From positions 94,159-158,158 of the forward strand of contig NZ_JBHULV010000046.1 in NCBI RefSeq assembly GCF_042684645.1: DNA of 64,000 bases. The letters run 5' to 3'. Position 1 is the first letter of the stretch. Every line of letters begins with the position of its first letter. The notes under the pieces were generated by a model. It searched no databases. It had not been told where the DNA came from and saw only the letters and a list, made by a program, of their open reading frames with translations. Of the stretch, positions 1 to 9,348 are shown piece after piece. The position numbers and the translations under genes are program-made. This stretch comes from Pseudopedobacter alpinus (lineage in GTDB: Bacteria; Bacteroidota; Bacteroidia; Sphingobacteriales; Sphingobacteriaceae).

Positions 1-663
1 GTTTTGGAATACAAAAAACCAAATGTTGGCAAAAAGTGGCCAATGGTTACGCCAGCAGAATCAGATGAGTTTGAATCTCCAATATTAGGAAATCAATGGC
101 AATGGCAAGCAAACCCTAACGGAACTTGGGCAATGCCAAGTAACCATGGCAGTTTAAGATTATATACCAAGCAAGTTCCACAAGAAGCTAAAAACTTATG
201 GGATGTGCCTAATATTTTAGGACAAAAATTCCCAGCAGATGAATTTATGGTTACCACCAAACTAACTTTTACCCCAAATGAAAAATTAGAGAATGAGCGT
301 GTTGGTTTGGTAATTTTAGGTCAGGATTATAGCACACTTTCTATTAAAAGTAAAGCAGATGGCTTATACCTAAATTATGGAGTTTGCGAAGGCGCAGTAA
401 AAGGTAAAGAAGAAAAAGAAACGGCTTTATTAAAGCTAAAAACAAATGCTATTTACGTTCGTGTAAAAGTAAGTGAAGGCGCAAAATGTAATTGGTTTTA
501 TAGTTTTGATAATAAAAACTTTGTTGATGCCGGAACCACTTTTACTGCAACACCCGGAAAATGGGTTGGTGCAAAAATTGGCTTGTATGCAGTTAGACAA
601 ACTCAAATTAACGACTCGGGATATGTAGATGTTGATTGGTTTAGGGTAGAACCTTTAAAATAA
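1..663 (+). CDS. GH43 family glycosidase, C-terminal part (5' end outside window)
   Basis: The frame is open from the first base, so the N-terminal catalytic domain lies upstream of the window. The visible ~220 residues match the concanavalin-like beta-sandwich found at the C-terminus of GH43 beta-xylosidases/arabinofuranosidases (GH43_C2/DUF1349 type). They show the DEFESPILGNQWQWQANP entry, a GLVILGQDYSTL strand and the closing VDVDWFRVEP. In this family the module helps shape the active site for side-chain sugars. The stop lies 5 nt before the CE12 start, so the two genes are probably co-transcribed and the product would trim side chains of pectin. The substrate cannot be told from this part alone. 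Confidence 0.8.
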   Translation, partial: VLEYKKPNVGKKWPMVTPAESDEFESPILGNQWQWQANPNGTWAMPSNHGSLRLYTKQVPQEAKNLWDVPNILGQKFPADEFMVTTKLTFTPNEKLENERVGLVILGQDYSTLSIKSKADGLYLNYGVCEGAVKGKEEKETALLKLKTNAIYVRVKVSEGAKCNWFYSFDNKNFVDAGTTFTATPGKWVGAKIGLYAVRQTQINDSGYVDVDWFRVEPLK

Positions 664-668
664 TCAAA

Positions 669-1442
669 TTGAAACAAATTAAATTTTTAACAATCCCGGC
701 ATTAATTCTTTTTGCATCATTTACAATTTTTAAAAAGAAAATTGCAACGGTTTACCTTATCGGCGATTCAACTGTGGCAGATTATTCTTTGGAAAACGAT
801 TATCAATCAAAAAGATTTCCGCAGGTAGGATGGGGTCAGGTTTTTCAACCACTTTTGTTAAAAGATAGTTTATACAAACTTAGAAATATAACGAAAGCCG
901 ACAGCATAAAAGTAGATGACAGAGCAAAAGGTGGCAGAAGTACCCGTACTTTTTTTGAGGAAGGGAAATGGTCTGCTGTTTACAAAAGCCTAAAGAAAGG
1001 TGATATTGTAATGATACAATTTGGACACAATGATGCATCTAAAGATAAACCAGAACGCTTTGTTGATATTCCCGGTTATAAAGAATTTTTACGTTTGTAT
1101 GTTAGCCAGACCAGAGATAAAGGAGCTTTACCAATTTTATTAACGCCAGTTGCAAGAAATTATCCTTGGGAAAACGGAAAACTTAGCAATGTTCACGGAG
1201 AATATCCACAAGCAGTAAAAGAAGTTGCAAAAGAATTAAACGTAAAACTGGTTGATTTAAATGAGCTTTCTATGATTTTCTTTTCATCTAAAGGAGAAGA
1301 ATATGTGAGTAATAAATATTTTATGAATTTAGATTCTGGAGAATATGATGCTTATCCAAATGGGCAAAAAGACAATACACACTTTCAAACAGAAGGAGGT
1401 GTTGAAGTTGCTAAATTAGTTTATAATGCAATGAAAGATTGA
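669..1442 (+). CDS. Rhamnogalacturonan acetylesterase, SGNH hydrolase (CE12)
   Basis: This 257-residue protein removes acetyl esters from the pectin backbone. All SGNH blocks are visible: GDSTVADY with the nucleophilic Ser, GGRSTRTF, FGHNDAS with the oxyanion-hole Asn, and DNTHF with the Asp/His pair. An N-terminal hydrophobic stretch (ALILFASFTIF) indicates export. The start codon is TTG: no ATG lies between the preceding stop and the catalytic block, and the gene begins 5 nt after the GH43 stop, which suggests translational coupling. A second intact CE12 copy is at 26574 and a decayed one at 27329. Confidence 0.9.
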   Translation: MKQIKFLTIPALILFASFTIFKKKIATVYLIGDSTVADYSLENDYQSKRFPQVGWGQVFQPLLLKDSLYKLRNITKADSIKVDDRAKGGRSTRTFFEEGKWSAVYKSLKKGDIVMIQFGHNDASKDKPERFVDIPGYKEFLRLYVSQTRDKGALPILLTPVARNYPWENGKLSNVHGEYPQAVKEVAKELNVKLVDLNELSMIFFSSKGEEYVSNKYFMNLDSGEYDAYPNGQKDNTHFQTEGGVEVAKLVYNAMKD

Positions 1443-1473
1443 CATCTCTTTTCAAACTAAATAAGAAACTTTA

Positions 1474-4400
1474 ATGTTTTTAAATATCAAATTTTACTCA
1501 ATGTTGATGTTCATCCTTTGGACATTGCATAGCACTGCGCAAAATTTGGTTAGCATAAAGCATTACTCTACTTTAGATGGTCTTTCCGATAATAAAGTAA
1601 CAACCGCAATAAAAGATAGAGATGGGTTTGTTTGGTTTGGTTCTTGGGCAGGTATAAGCAGGTTTGATGGCCAAAACTTCATTAACTTTAAATCTTACCC
1701 TGGCGATAATTCTAGCTTAAAAAGTAATAGAATTGATGCTATTGTTGAAGATAAAGAAGGCGGATTTTTATGGATAAAAGCATACGATAGTCAGGTTTAC
1801 AGGTTTGACAAACGCACTGGTTTATTTACACCGCTTTACGAATTATTAAACGATGAGTCTATAAAAGGATTGGTATTTACTCGAATTTTAGCAGTAGCCA
1901 AAAACCAGGTTTGGTTATTATCGGCAAACAAAGGAGTTTTTTTAATTCAGGATGCTTTAGGCAAATATCCCAAGTATAAAAAGTTTGACATCAACCAAAA
2001 GGGATTTGATAAAATCTCATTCTTCCATATAGATAAAGCTCAGAATGTTTGGTTATCAACACCTAAAGGAGTTTGTGTGCTTAAAAAAATAAATGATTGT
2101 GATTACGTTACAAGCTTTTTGGAAAAAACACGCGGGCTTAACACTGAAAAAATGGATGACGGAAAAAGTGTTATCTGGTACACATCAGCTGGTAAACTTT
2201 TTTCAGTAAAATATAATCAAAGCACAATAAAATCCTATCAACTAACAACCGGAATAATAACTTCTATAAAAGTATCAAAAGACGGTAATACCCTATTTTG
2301 TTCTACAAATAAAGGAGAACTAATAGCCGTAACTGAAAACGGAAAAATCAAATTATTAGCTGCAACTAAAAACCAATCGGCATTACATACAATTTTTGAA
2401 AGCAGTGATGGTAATTTATTTATAACATCAGAAAGTTATGGCGTTGTTTTTTTTGATAAAAAAACACAGCAACTTATCACTCTTTTTCCGCAAGAGGTAT
2501 ATGCTTTTGACAAAGATAATACGCCAAATTATAGCATTTATGAAGATGCTAATAAAATTGTTTGGATAGCTTTAGGCAGATATGGACTCATGTTTTACAA
2601 CAGTGAGCAACAACAAATGCAAAATATTTCTGATGAGGAAAAGCTTGGAGTAAGGCAATTGAGTAGCTCAATTTTTCATACTTTCTATTTTTCTCCAAAT
2701 GTAGTTTGGGTTTTAGGAGATAAAGGCGGGATTGATAAAGTTGTTCTTAAACAATATGAATTTAACCAACAAAGGGTAAAAGCCAATACCAATTTTATGA
2801 TGGATAATGAGGTAAGGGGGATTTACGCAGACCAACATAAACGCTTGTGGGTGGGCACAAAAGGTCAAAAATTAATTGTGCTTAAAAATAATATTCCATT
2901 AAATAATTTATTTGTTCACCAAATTCCTTTCAATTCTGGGATTTATGCCATTTATGGAGAACAGGATGGAACAATGTGGTTTGGTACAAAATCTAATGGG
3001 TTATTTAAAGCTGTACCCGTTGATGCGCAGCAACAAAAATATAAGCTAAGCAACCACTATTTTGAAAAGAGAATTTTAAAAAATAGCGGTGATAATTCCA
3101 TATATACTATTTTGAAAGATAGCAAAGGTAGAATTTGGGCTGGCTCGTTTAGTGGAGGTTTAATTTTGTTGCAAAAAAACGGAAGTGAAACCAAAGCATT
3201 AACACTTGATAATTCATTTAAAAATTATCCTGCCGGAAACTTTAATCGTATTCGTAATATTAAGGAGGATGCAAATGGCAAAATATGGGTAGCTACAACA
3301 GAAGGTCTTGTAGTTTTTGACCCTAATATCGGCTCTCCTACAAACTACAAATTCAAAATATATAAAAAGCAGCCTGGTAATATTCATAGTTTGGGAGGTA
3401 ATGATGTTCAATTTATTTACCGCGATTCTAAAAATCAGATGTGGGTTCTTACTTCTTCTGGCGGGCTTAACTTGGCGATAGGAAATAATCCGCTTGATAC
3501 ATTAACTTTCCAAAATTTTTCTACCAAAGATGGTTTGCCAAGCGATTTTTTGCTGAGTTGTGCAGAAGATGATCAAAAAAATCTTTGGATTGCTAGCCAA
3601 AACGGAATTTCAAAATTTTCAATAATCACCAAAAAGCATCAAAATTTCAATTATTTTGACGGATTAGCTGAAGAGGCGAGTTTTTCTGAAAGTTCTGGCG
3701 TAAGGATGGCAGACGGGAAAATAGTGTTTGGAAATACGCAAGGATTTTTAAGCTTTAATCCTTCAAAAATTCTTTCAAAAAAAGCAAAGGCTAATTTGGT
3801 TTTTACGGGTATAAAGATTAATGGAGATGATATAAGAACTTTTAACCCTGATTTCTTAAAAAATGATATTAGTTATTTAAGTAATATCAATTTAGATTAC
3901 AATCAAAACATTGTAACCATAGATTTCGCAGCGCTTGATTTTAGTGCTACAGATAAGCAAGTTTACGTAACTAGAATTTTAGGTTTTGATAATGTATGGA
4001 GAAACACCAATGGACAACGGACAGTAACTTATACAAATTTACCGCCGGGTAAATATGTGTTTGAAGTTAAGAGTTTAAACGAAGAGCTTTATAGCCCAAT
4101 CCCATTTCGTTCAATTAGTATTGTTATAAATCCACCGTTTTGGAAAACTTGGTGGGCTTATACTACATATTTTCTTTTATTGTTAATTGCTATTATAATA
4201 ATTCAGCGGGTAATTTATACCATGTTAAAGTTACGCCAAGGTATTGCACTTGAAAAGAAAATGGCGGAGTTAAAAGTAGATTTTTTCACACAAATATCAC
4301 ACGAACTACGCACTCCTTTAACCTTAATTGTTAACCCGATAGCAGAGGTTTTGAACAATGAAAAGTTAAGCGATAAGGGCAGAAGATACGCTAAACTTGT

Positions 4401-5835
4401 GCTTAAAAATGCAAATCGTATGAGTAGGTTAGTAAATCAATTACTAGATCTTAGGAAAGTACAAAGTGGAAAAGCAACACTTAATTTACAAGATATTGAG
4501 GTAATTTCGTTTGTTAAAAACTTAATCGGCTATTTTGAAGATGCCATCAGTAAAAAACATTTGAATGTACAAATAACCTCTACGTTAACCAGTTTAAAAA
4601 GTCATTGGGACATTGAAAAAATTGAAATTATCATCTATAATGTATTAGCTAATGCAATAAAATTTTCTCCAATTAGCGGTAAGGTAAATGTTAATATTGA
4701 AGAATTTGATAACGGTAAAAGGTGTAAAATAGAAATATCAGACCAAGGGCCGGGTGTTTTGGATACTGAATTACAGAAAATATTTAATATTTATTATGAA
4801 GGAGATAATAAAGTAGCTGTAAAAAGCTCTGGTATTGGTTTGGCTTTAGCTAAGGAGTTAGTTTTGCTTCACGATGGAAGTATTTATGCCCAAAATAATA
4901 ACGCTGGAGGATTAAAAATTACTATTGAGTTAAATAGGTTTATGGAAAATCCTATTTCTGAAACTGCTGTTTTTGTGGCAGATTTAGAAAAAGACGAATT
5001 AGTAATTGATTTTAATGAAGAAGACTTTAATGAAATTTTAGAACCTCATATTGAAGAATTACAACCATCTTTAGTTTTAATAGTAGATGATAATTTTGAA
5101 TTAAGAAACTTTTTATCTGATAAATTTAGTGATAAGTTTAGAATAGAAACTGCAGAAAATGGCCAAGAAGGTTTAAAAAAAGCTTTAGATATCCAGCCAG
5201 ATTTAATTTTATCGGATGTGATGATGCCGAAAATGGATGGAATGGAAATGCTGGATAAGCTAAAAAACAATTCACTAACAAGTCATATACCGGTTATTTT
5301 ACTCACAGCAAAAAACTCAACCGAAAGCCATATTACGGGTTTAAAATACGGTGCAGATTATTATTTACCAAAACCATTTGATATGCAATTGCTCACAGTT
5401 GCAATTGACAAAATTATTAAGCAACGAAAAACCATTTTTAAATCTGTTTTAGATAGAGAAGCTACTTCTGAACAAAAGGATATAACTGAAAACAACTTAA
5501 TTACAGCAGAAGATAAAGAGTTTTTGAGTAAAACTATTAAAGTGGTGAAAGAGCGCTTAGAGGATAAAGATTTTAATATTGATACTGTTGCAGATTTGAT
5601 GAATATGAGTAGATCTGCTTTTTTCAAAAAATTTAAAAGTTTAACCAACTTAGCACCTGTTGAATTTGTGCGAGATACCAGACTAGATGTAGGAAAAGAA
5701 ATGTTAGAAACAGGCTCAAAAAACATTTCTGAAGTGGCTTACGCCATTGGTTTTAACAACCCTAAATATTTTAGTACCTGCTTTAAAGCAAAATTCGGAG
5801 TTAGTCCTACAACATACACCAACAATAAAATTTAA
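1474..5835 (+). CDS. Hybrid two-component system sensor/regulator (HTCS)
   Basis: This 1453-residue protein senses a periplasmic ligand and binds DNA within one polypeptide. In order: signal peptide (about 1-22), Reg_prop beta-propeller repeats (WFGSWAGISRFDG, WVGTKG, WAGSFSGG and others), Y_Y_Y domain near 790-880, transmembrane helix near 893-915, HisKA with SHELRTPL (His943), HATPase with NVLANAIKFSP and SSGIGLALA, receiver domain with VDDN and SDVMMPKMDG (Asp1248) and KPF, and an AraC-type double HTH at about 1350-1453. All phosphotransfer residues are present. It starts 31 nt after CE12 with no terminator between, so it is probably co-transcribed with GH43-CE12. By family precedent the ligand would be an oligogalacturonide. 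Likely targets are the 21-bp direct repeats at 5884 and 9202. Confidence 0.96.
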   Translation: MFLNIKFYSMLMFILWTLHSTAQNLVSIKHYSTLDGLSDNKVTTAIKDRDGFVWFGSWAGISRFDGQNFINFKSYPGDNSSLKSNRIDAIVEDKEGGFLWIKAYDSQVYRFDKRTGLFTPLYELLNDESIKGLVFTRILAVAKNQVWLLSANKGVFLIQDALGKYPKYKKFDINQKGFDKISFFHIDKAQNVWLSTPKGVCVLKKINDCDYVTSFLEKTRGLNTEKMDDGKSVIWYTSAGKLFSVKYNQSTIKSYQLTTGIITSIKVSKDGNTLFCSTNKGELIAVTENGKIKLLAATKNQSALHTIFESSDGNLFITSESYGVVFFDKKTQQLITLFPQEVYAFDKDNTPNYSIYEDANKIVWIALGRYGLMFYNSEQQQMQNISDEEKLGVRQLSSSIFHTFYFSPNVVWVLGDKGGIDKVVLKQYEFNQQRVKANTNFMMDNEVRGIYADQHKRLWVGTKGQKLIVLKNNIPLNNLFVHQIPFNSGIYAIYGEQDGTMWFGTKSNGLFKAVPVDAQQQKYKLSNHYFEKRILKNSGDNSIYTILKDSKGRIWAGSFSGGLILLQKNGSETKALTLDNSFKNYPAGNFNRIRNIKEDANGKIWVATTEGLVVFDPNIGSPTNYKFKIYKKQPGNIHSLGGNDVQFIYRDSKNQMWVLTSSGGLNLAIGNNPLDTLTFQNFSTKDGLPSDFLLSCAEDDQKNLWIASQNGISKFSIITKKHQNFNYFDGLAEEASFSESSGVRMADGKIVFGNTQGFLSFNPSKILSKKAKANLVFTGIKINGDDIRTFNPDFLKNDISYLSNINLDYNQNIVTIDFAALDFSATDKQVYVTRILGFDNVWRNTNGQRTVTYTNLPPGKYVFEVKSLNEELYSPIPFRSISIVINPPFWKTWWAYTTYFLLLLIAIIIIQRVIYTMLKLRQGIALEKKMAELKVDFFTQISHELRTPLTLIVNPIAEVLNNEKLSDKGRRYAKLVLKNANRMSRLVNQLLDLRKVQSGKATLNLQDIEVISFVKNLIGYFEDAISKKHLNVQITSTLTSLKSHWDIEKIEIIIYNVLANAIKFSPISGKVNVNIEEFDNGKRCKIEISDQGPGVLDTELQKIFNIYYEGDNKVAVKSSGIGLALAKELVLLHDGSIYAQNNNAGGLKITIELNRFMENPISETAVFVADLEKDELVIDFNEEDFNEILEPHIEELQPSLVLIVDDNFELRNFLSDKFSDKFRIETAENGQEGLKKALDIQPDLILSDVMMPKMDGMEMLDKLKNNSLTSHIPVILLTAKNSTESHITGLKYGADYYLPKPFDMQLLTVAIDKIIKQRKTIFKSVLDREATSEQKDITENNLITAEDKEFLSKTIKVVKERLEDKDFNIDTVADLMNMSRSAFFKKFKSLTNLAPVEFVRDTRLDVGKEMLETGSKNISEVAYAIGFNNPKYFSTCFKAKFGVSPTTYTNNKI

Positions 5836-5883
5836 TAATGTTTAAAGGTTTTTTAGTTCAAATAATTAACTACTGTAAGTTTT

Positions 5884-5970
5884 TACCAAAAATTTAACAC
5901 TATATACCAATTTTCGAACCAATTGAAGCACTTGATTACAGGCTAATGAAATTAAAATCCGTTAAGTTTG
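5884..5970 (+). promoter_or_regulatory. Putative HTCS-responsive promoter of GH28-GH105
   Basis: Two copies of a 16-bp element, TACCAAAAATTTAACA at 5884 and TACCAATTTTCGAACC at 5905, lie exactly 21 bp apart in direct orientation, about two helical turns. The same arrangement recurs before 9349. A perfect Bacteroidota -7 box, TAAGTTTG, follows at 5963-5970, and CCAAT begins 13 nt after its first base at the expected start of transcription. No -33 TTTG stands at normal spacing, which suggests dependence on an activator. The implied leader to the ATG at 6189 is about 210 nt, with no clear structure seen in it. No terminator was found after the HTCS gene in this 353-bp gap. Confidence 0.55.
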
Positions 5971-6188
5971 TGTAACCAATATATACCTAAAATCAAAATA
6001 TTTTAAACCTGATAAATTACCAAGTTTGTATGCTTTTTTGGTTTTAGATAAAGTTTTTACTAAAGGTATATCTACAGTTGCAATAAGAAATAATCTTAGT
6101 TCAACAGCTTTATAGGTTAATCTTTGCGAACAATGGTTAATAAAACAGGAGTAATTAAATAGATTAAATAACATTAAAAAATCATAAA

Positions 6189-7835
6189 ATGAAATCAAAA
6201 AACAGTTTAATAATTATAGGTATAACTGCTCTTTTTTGCTCAATCAATGGCCTTAAAGCACAAACTAATAATTATAGTTGGGACAATCTTCCAAAAATAA
6301 ATGAACCATTTTTTAAAACAGATACATTTAATATCAAAGATTTTGGAGCAAAAGCTGATGGGATTGCGCTAAATACCGAAAGTATAAATAAAGCTATAAA
6401 TACATGTAGTAGCAAAGGGGGAGGTGTTGTTTTAGTTCCGGCTGGTTATTGGCTAAGCGGACCAATAAAATTAAAAAGCAATGTGAATTTACATCTGGAA
6501 AGTAATGCTTTTCTTCAATTTACATCAGATTTTAATCAATATAAAATTATAGAAGGAAATTATGAAGGGAAACCATCTGCTAGAAATGAATCTCCTGTTA
6601 TGGCAACAGACCAAGAAAATATAGCAATTACCGGCTTAGGGATAATAGATGGGAATGGAGATGCTTGGAGAATGGTTGGTAAAGATAAACTGACAGAACG
6701 CGAATGGAAAGCTAAAATAGCTTCTGGTGGATTGGTAAGCGATGATGGTAAAATTTGGATTCCTACAGAAAAAACTAAAAAAGCCTACCTTGAAAAAAGT
6801 TCTGTTCTATTATTGCCTAATGCAAAATTGAGCGACTTTGAACCTATAAAAGATTTTTTAAGACCAAACTTGGTGGTAATAACACGTTGTAATAACGTTC
6901 TTTTAGAAGGCGTTACTTTACAAAATTCTCCAGCCTGGAATTTGCATCCACTTATGTCTAGTAATTTGACTATAAGAAATTTAAACATCAAAAACCCAGA
7001 TTATGCGCAAAACGGCGACGGGCTTGACATTGAGTCTTGTAAAAATGTGTTGGTAGAAGGTTCCGTTTTTGATGTTGGTGATGATGCCATTTGTATAAAA
7101 TCTGGCAAAGATGAAGAAGGTAGAAAACGCAATATGCCTACGGAAAATGTCATCATCAGAAACAATATTGTTTATGCTGGTCATGGTGGCTTTGTTGTGG
7201 GTAGCGAAATGTCTGGTGGTGCAAAAAATATTTTTGTTTCCGACTGTTCTTTTATTGGTACAGATAAAGGTTTAAGATTTAAATCAACTAGAGGCAGGGG
7301 AGGAGTGGTTGAGAAAATTTATATCAAAAACATCAACATGTCTAATATTGTGCATGAAGCCATTTACTTTGATATGTATTACTGGACAAAACCTCCGCTG
7401 CCAAATCAAAAAGTTGAAGTACCAAAAGTTTCTGTAGAAACACCGCAGTTTAAAGATATAGAAATTAGTAATGTTGTTTGTAATGGAGCAGAAATAGGGG
7501 TTTTTATAAGAGGCTTACCAGAAATGGCGGTCAACAACATAAAAATGGATAACCTTTATTTGAATGTAAATAAGGCAATAGAAATTAAAGATGCTACCCA
7601 TATAACCATTGAAAATTCTAAAATTATTGCCAAGGAAAATGTACCAAGCGTTTACATAGAAAATGGTTCGAATATTTTATTAGATAAAGTAAACTTTGAT
7701 AAGAAAAATAAAATCACTTTAGATATAAACGGCATATCATCCAAAAACATTCTCCTTAAAAACTTAGATAGAAAAAAAGAAGATGTTAAGGCTGTCTTTA
7801 ATCATGGTGCTGATTCAAAAATGTTGACTTATTAA
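6189..7835 (+). CDS. Polygalacturonase/exo-acting glycoside hydrolase GH28
   Basis: This 548-residue exported beta-helix enzyme hydrolyses alpha-1,4 galacturonosyl links. The signal peptide ends near LKAQ (residue 25), followed by the family opening FNIKDFGAKADG. Catalytic motifs of GH28 are present: NGDGLDIESC, DVGDDAICIKSG with the paired Asp, GHGGFVVGSEMSGG, and RFKSTRGRGG, where the usual R-I-K reads R-F-K. Right-handed helix coils continue to the end. The insert around residues 150-215 and the overall length fit the larger bacterial exo-type members better than short endo-enzymes; this is an inference. It begins the unit that includes GH105 42 nt downstream. Confidence 0.92.
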   Translation: MKSKNSLIIIGITALFCSINGLKAQTNNYSWDNLPKINEPFFKTDTFNIKDFGAKADGIALNTESINKAINTCSSKGGGVVLVPAGYWLSGPIKLKSNVNLHLESNAFLQFTSDFNQYKIIEGNYEGKPSARNESPVMATDQENIAITGLGIIDGNGDAWRMVGKDKLTEREWKAKIASGGLVSDDGKIWIPTEKTKKAYLEKSSVLLLPNAKLSDFEPIKDFLRPNLVVITRCNNVLLEGVTLQNSPAWNLHPLMSSNLTIRNLNIKNPDYAQNGDGLDIESCKNVLVEGSVFDVGDDAICIKSGKDEEGRKRNMPTENVIIRNNIVYAGHGGFVVGSEMSGGAKNIFVSDCSFIGTDKGLRFKSTRGRGGVVEKIYIKNINMSNIVHEAIYFDMYYWTKPPLPNQKVEVPKVSVETPQFKDIEISNVVCNGAEIGVFIRGLPEMAVNNIKMDNLYLNVNKAIEIKDATHITIENSKIIAKENVPSVYIENGSNILLDKVNFDKKNKITLDINGISSKNILLKNLDRKKEDVKAVFNHGADSKMLTY

Positions 7836-7877
7836 AATTTAATATCAAAGCACCTCAAGAATTTTAAACTAAACAGG

Positions 7878-9077
7878 ATGTTCAATAATAACAGAACTAC
7901 AAACTTACTTTTAGCTTCAGTATTGCTTTTTGCCTTTACTGCAAATGCTCAAAATAAAAATAAAGAAGCAGGTAAACTTGCAGAGGATATGGCTAAAACC
8001 ATTATGGTAAAATGGCCAGATTCTTTAACACATGAAAAAGGAAAACCCGCAAAATGGTCGTATGATTTAGGCGTTTTTTTTAAAGGAATGGAAGGAATTT
8101 ACAAACGGAACCATGATGAAAAGTATATTAAGTACATGCAACACATTATGGATTTATTTGTACAACCTAATGGAGAAATTGATAGGTATAGTTTAGAAAG
8201 TTATAATATAGATTACGTTAAAAACGGAAGTGTTTTACTTTTTTTGTACAAACAAACCAAAGAAGAAAAATATAAACAAGCCGCAAGTTATTTAAGAGAA
8301 CAATTAAAAACTCACCCACGCACAAAAGAAGGTGGGTTTTGGCATAAGAAGGTTTATCCACACCAAATGTGGTTAGATGGTATTTATATGGGGCAACCGT
8401 TTTATGCAGAATGGTCGGCAATATTTAATGAACCTGAAAACTTTAACGATATAGCAAATCAGTTCATCTTATTAAACAAACATGCCAAAGACCCTAAAAC
8501 AGGTTTATTATACCATGGCTGGGACGAATCTAAAGAGCAACTTTGGGCAAATAAAGAAACCGGAACTTCTCTAAATTTTTGGGGTAGGGCAATGGGTTGG
8601 TATGGTATTGCATTGGTTGATGTTTTAGAGTTTTTTCCAATAGAACACCCCAAAAGAAAAGTTTTAGAAGAAATTTTACAGGAATTCGCTAATGCAATTA
8701 AAAAGGTACAAGGTAATAATGGTTTGTGGTATCAAGTGCTAGATAAACAAAATGAAAAAGGCAATTACCCCGAAGCTTCTGCATCAAACATGTTTGTTTA
8801 CACCTTAGCAAAAGGAGTACGTTTAGGGGTGCTTCCAAAAAACTATATTTCGGTTGCTAAAACTGGGTTTTCAGGTGTCAAAAAAACTTTTTTAGAGAAA
8901 GATAGTAATGGTTTGTTGCATTTAAACGGGACGGTTCAAGTTTCTGGTTTAGGCGGCAAGCCTTACAGAAGTGGTTCTTATGATTATTACTTGAGCGAAC
9001 CTGTAATTCAAGACGACCCTAAAGGAATGGGCGCTTTTATAATGGCCGCTAATGAAATGGCAATGATAAGAAAATAG
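7878..9077 (+). CDS. Unsaturated rhamnogalacturonyl/galacturonyl hydrolase GH105
   Basis: This 399-residue enzyme removes the 4,5-unsaturated uronic acid from the non-reducing end of oligosaccharides made by pectate lyases. The (alpha/alpha)6 family signatures are in order: WSYDLGVFFKG, FWHKKVYPHQMWLDG with the conserved Asp, LLYHGWDESK, NFWGRAMGWYG, and NYPEASASNMFVYTLAKG. A signal peptide ends at TANAQ (residue 24). Length matches single-domain family members. It follows GH28 closely and would share the putative HTCS-controlled promoter. A second GH105 copy with an extra C-terminal domain is at 36719. Confidence 0.93.
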   Translation: MFNNNRTTNLLLASVLLFAFTANAQNKNKEAGKLAEDMAKTIMVKWPDSLTHEKGKPAKWSYDLGVFFKGMEGIYKRNHDEKYIKYMQHIMDLFVQPNGEIDRYSLESYNIDYVKNGSVLLFLYKQTKEEKYKQAASYLREQLKTHPRTKEGGFWHKKVYPHQMWLDGIYMGQPFYAEWSAIFNEPENFNDIANQFILLNKHAKDPKTGLLYHGWDESKEQLWANKETGTSLNFWGRAMGWYGIALVDVLEFFPIEHPKRKVLEEILQEFANAIKKVQGNNGLWYQVLDKQNEKGNYPEASASNMFVYTLAKGVRLGVLPKNYISVAKTGFSGVKKTFLEKDSNGLLHLNGTVQVSGLGGKPYRSGSYDYYLSEPVIQDDPKGMGAFIMAANEMAMIRK

Positions 9078-9201
9078 CTTAAATCTTATTACTTAACAAA
9101 TTATTTTACCATCGTTCCAGCAACTTCTTCAAAAAAAATCTTAAACAAATTATGGCTGAGCGATGGAATAAAGCTTTTTAGGTGAGTTTTTTATCCCTAA
9201 G

Positions 9202-9266
9202 TACCAAAATTTAAACCAATTGTACCAAAATTAGAACCTCTATTTTTCTCCCTATAACTAGTTTTG
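9202..9266 (+). promoter_or_regulatory. Putative HTCS-responsive promoter of PL1-CE8-CE8 unit
   Basis: TACCAAAATTTAAACC at 9202-9217 and TACCAAAATTAGAACC at 9223-9238 form a direct repeat with 21-bp periodicity, the same element and spacing as at 5884/5905. A perfect -7 box TAGTTTTG lies at 9259-9266 and a CC pair again follows 13 nt after its first base. The gap from second repeat to -7 is about 20 bp here and about 42 bp at the GH28 promoter, differing by roughly two helical turns. Binding by the HTCS at 1474-5835 is inferred from location and recurrence only. Confidence 0.55.
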
Positions 9267-9273
9267 GTAAACC

Positions 9274-9294
9274 ATGTCGCAATCTTGTCGACAT
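9274..9294. promoter_or_regulatory. Inverted repeat at the predicted transcription start of the PL1 unit
   Basis: ATGTCG at 9274 and CGACAT at 9289 form a perfect 6-bp inverted repeat with a 9-bp spacer, just downstream of the -7 box at 9259-9266. It could be an operator for a repressor or a small hairpin at the 5' end of the message. It does not match the LacI-type palindrome found elsewhere in the locus, and no second copy was found. Confidence 0.3.
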
Positions 9295-9348
9295 CAAATT
9301 ATAACCTGTTTTCAAGTTTTTTTAGAAATGTTTATTATAAACAGATAA

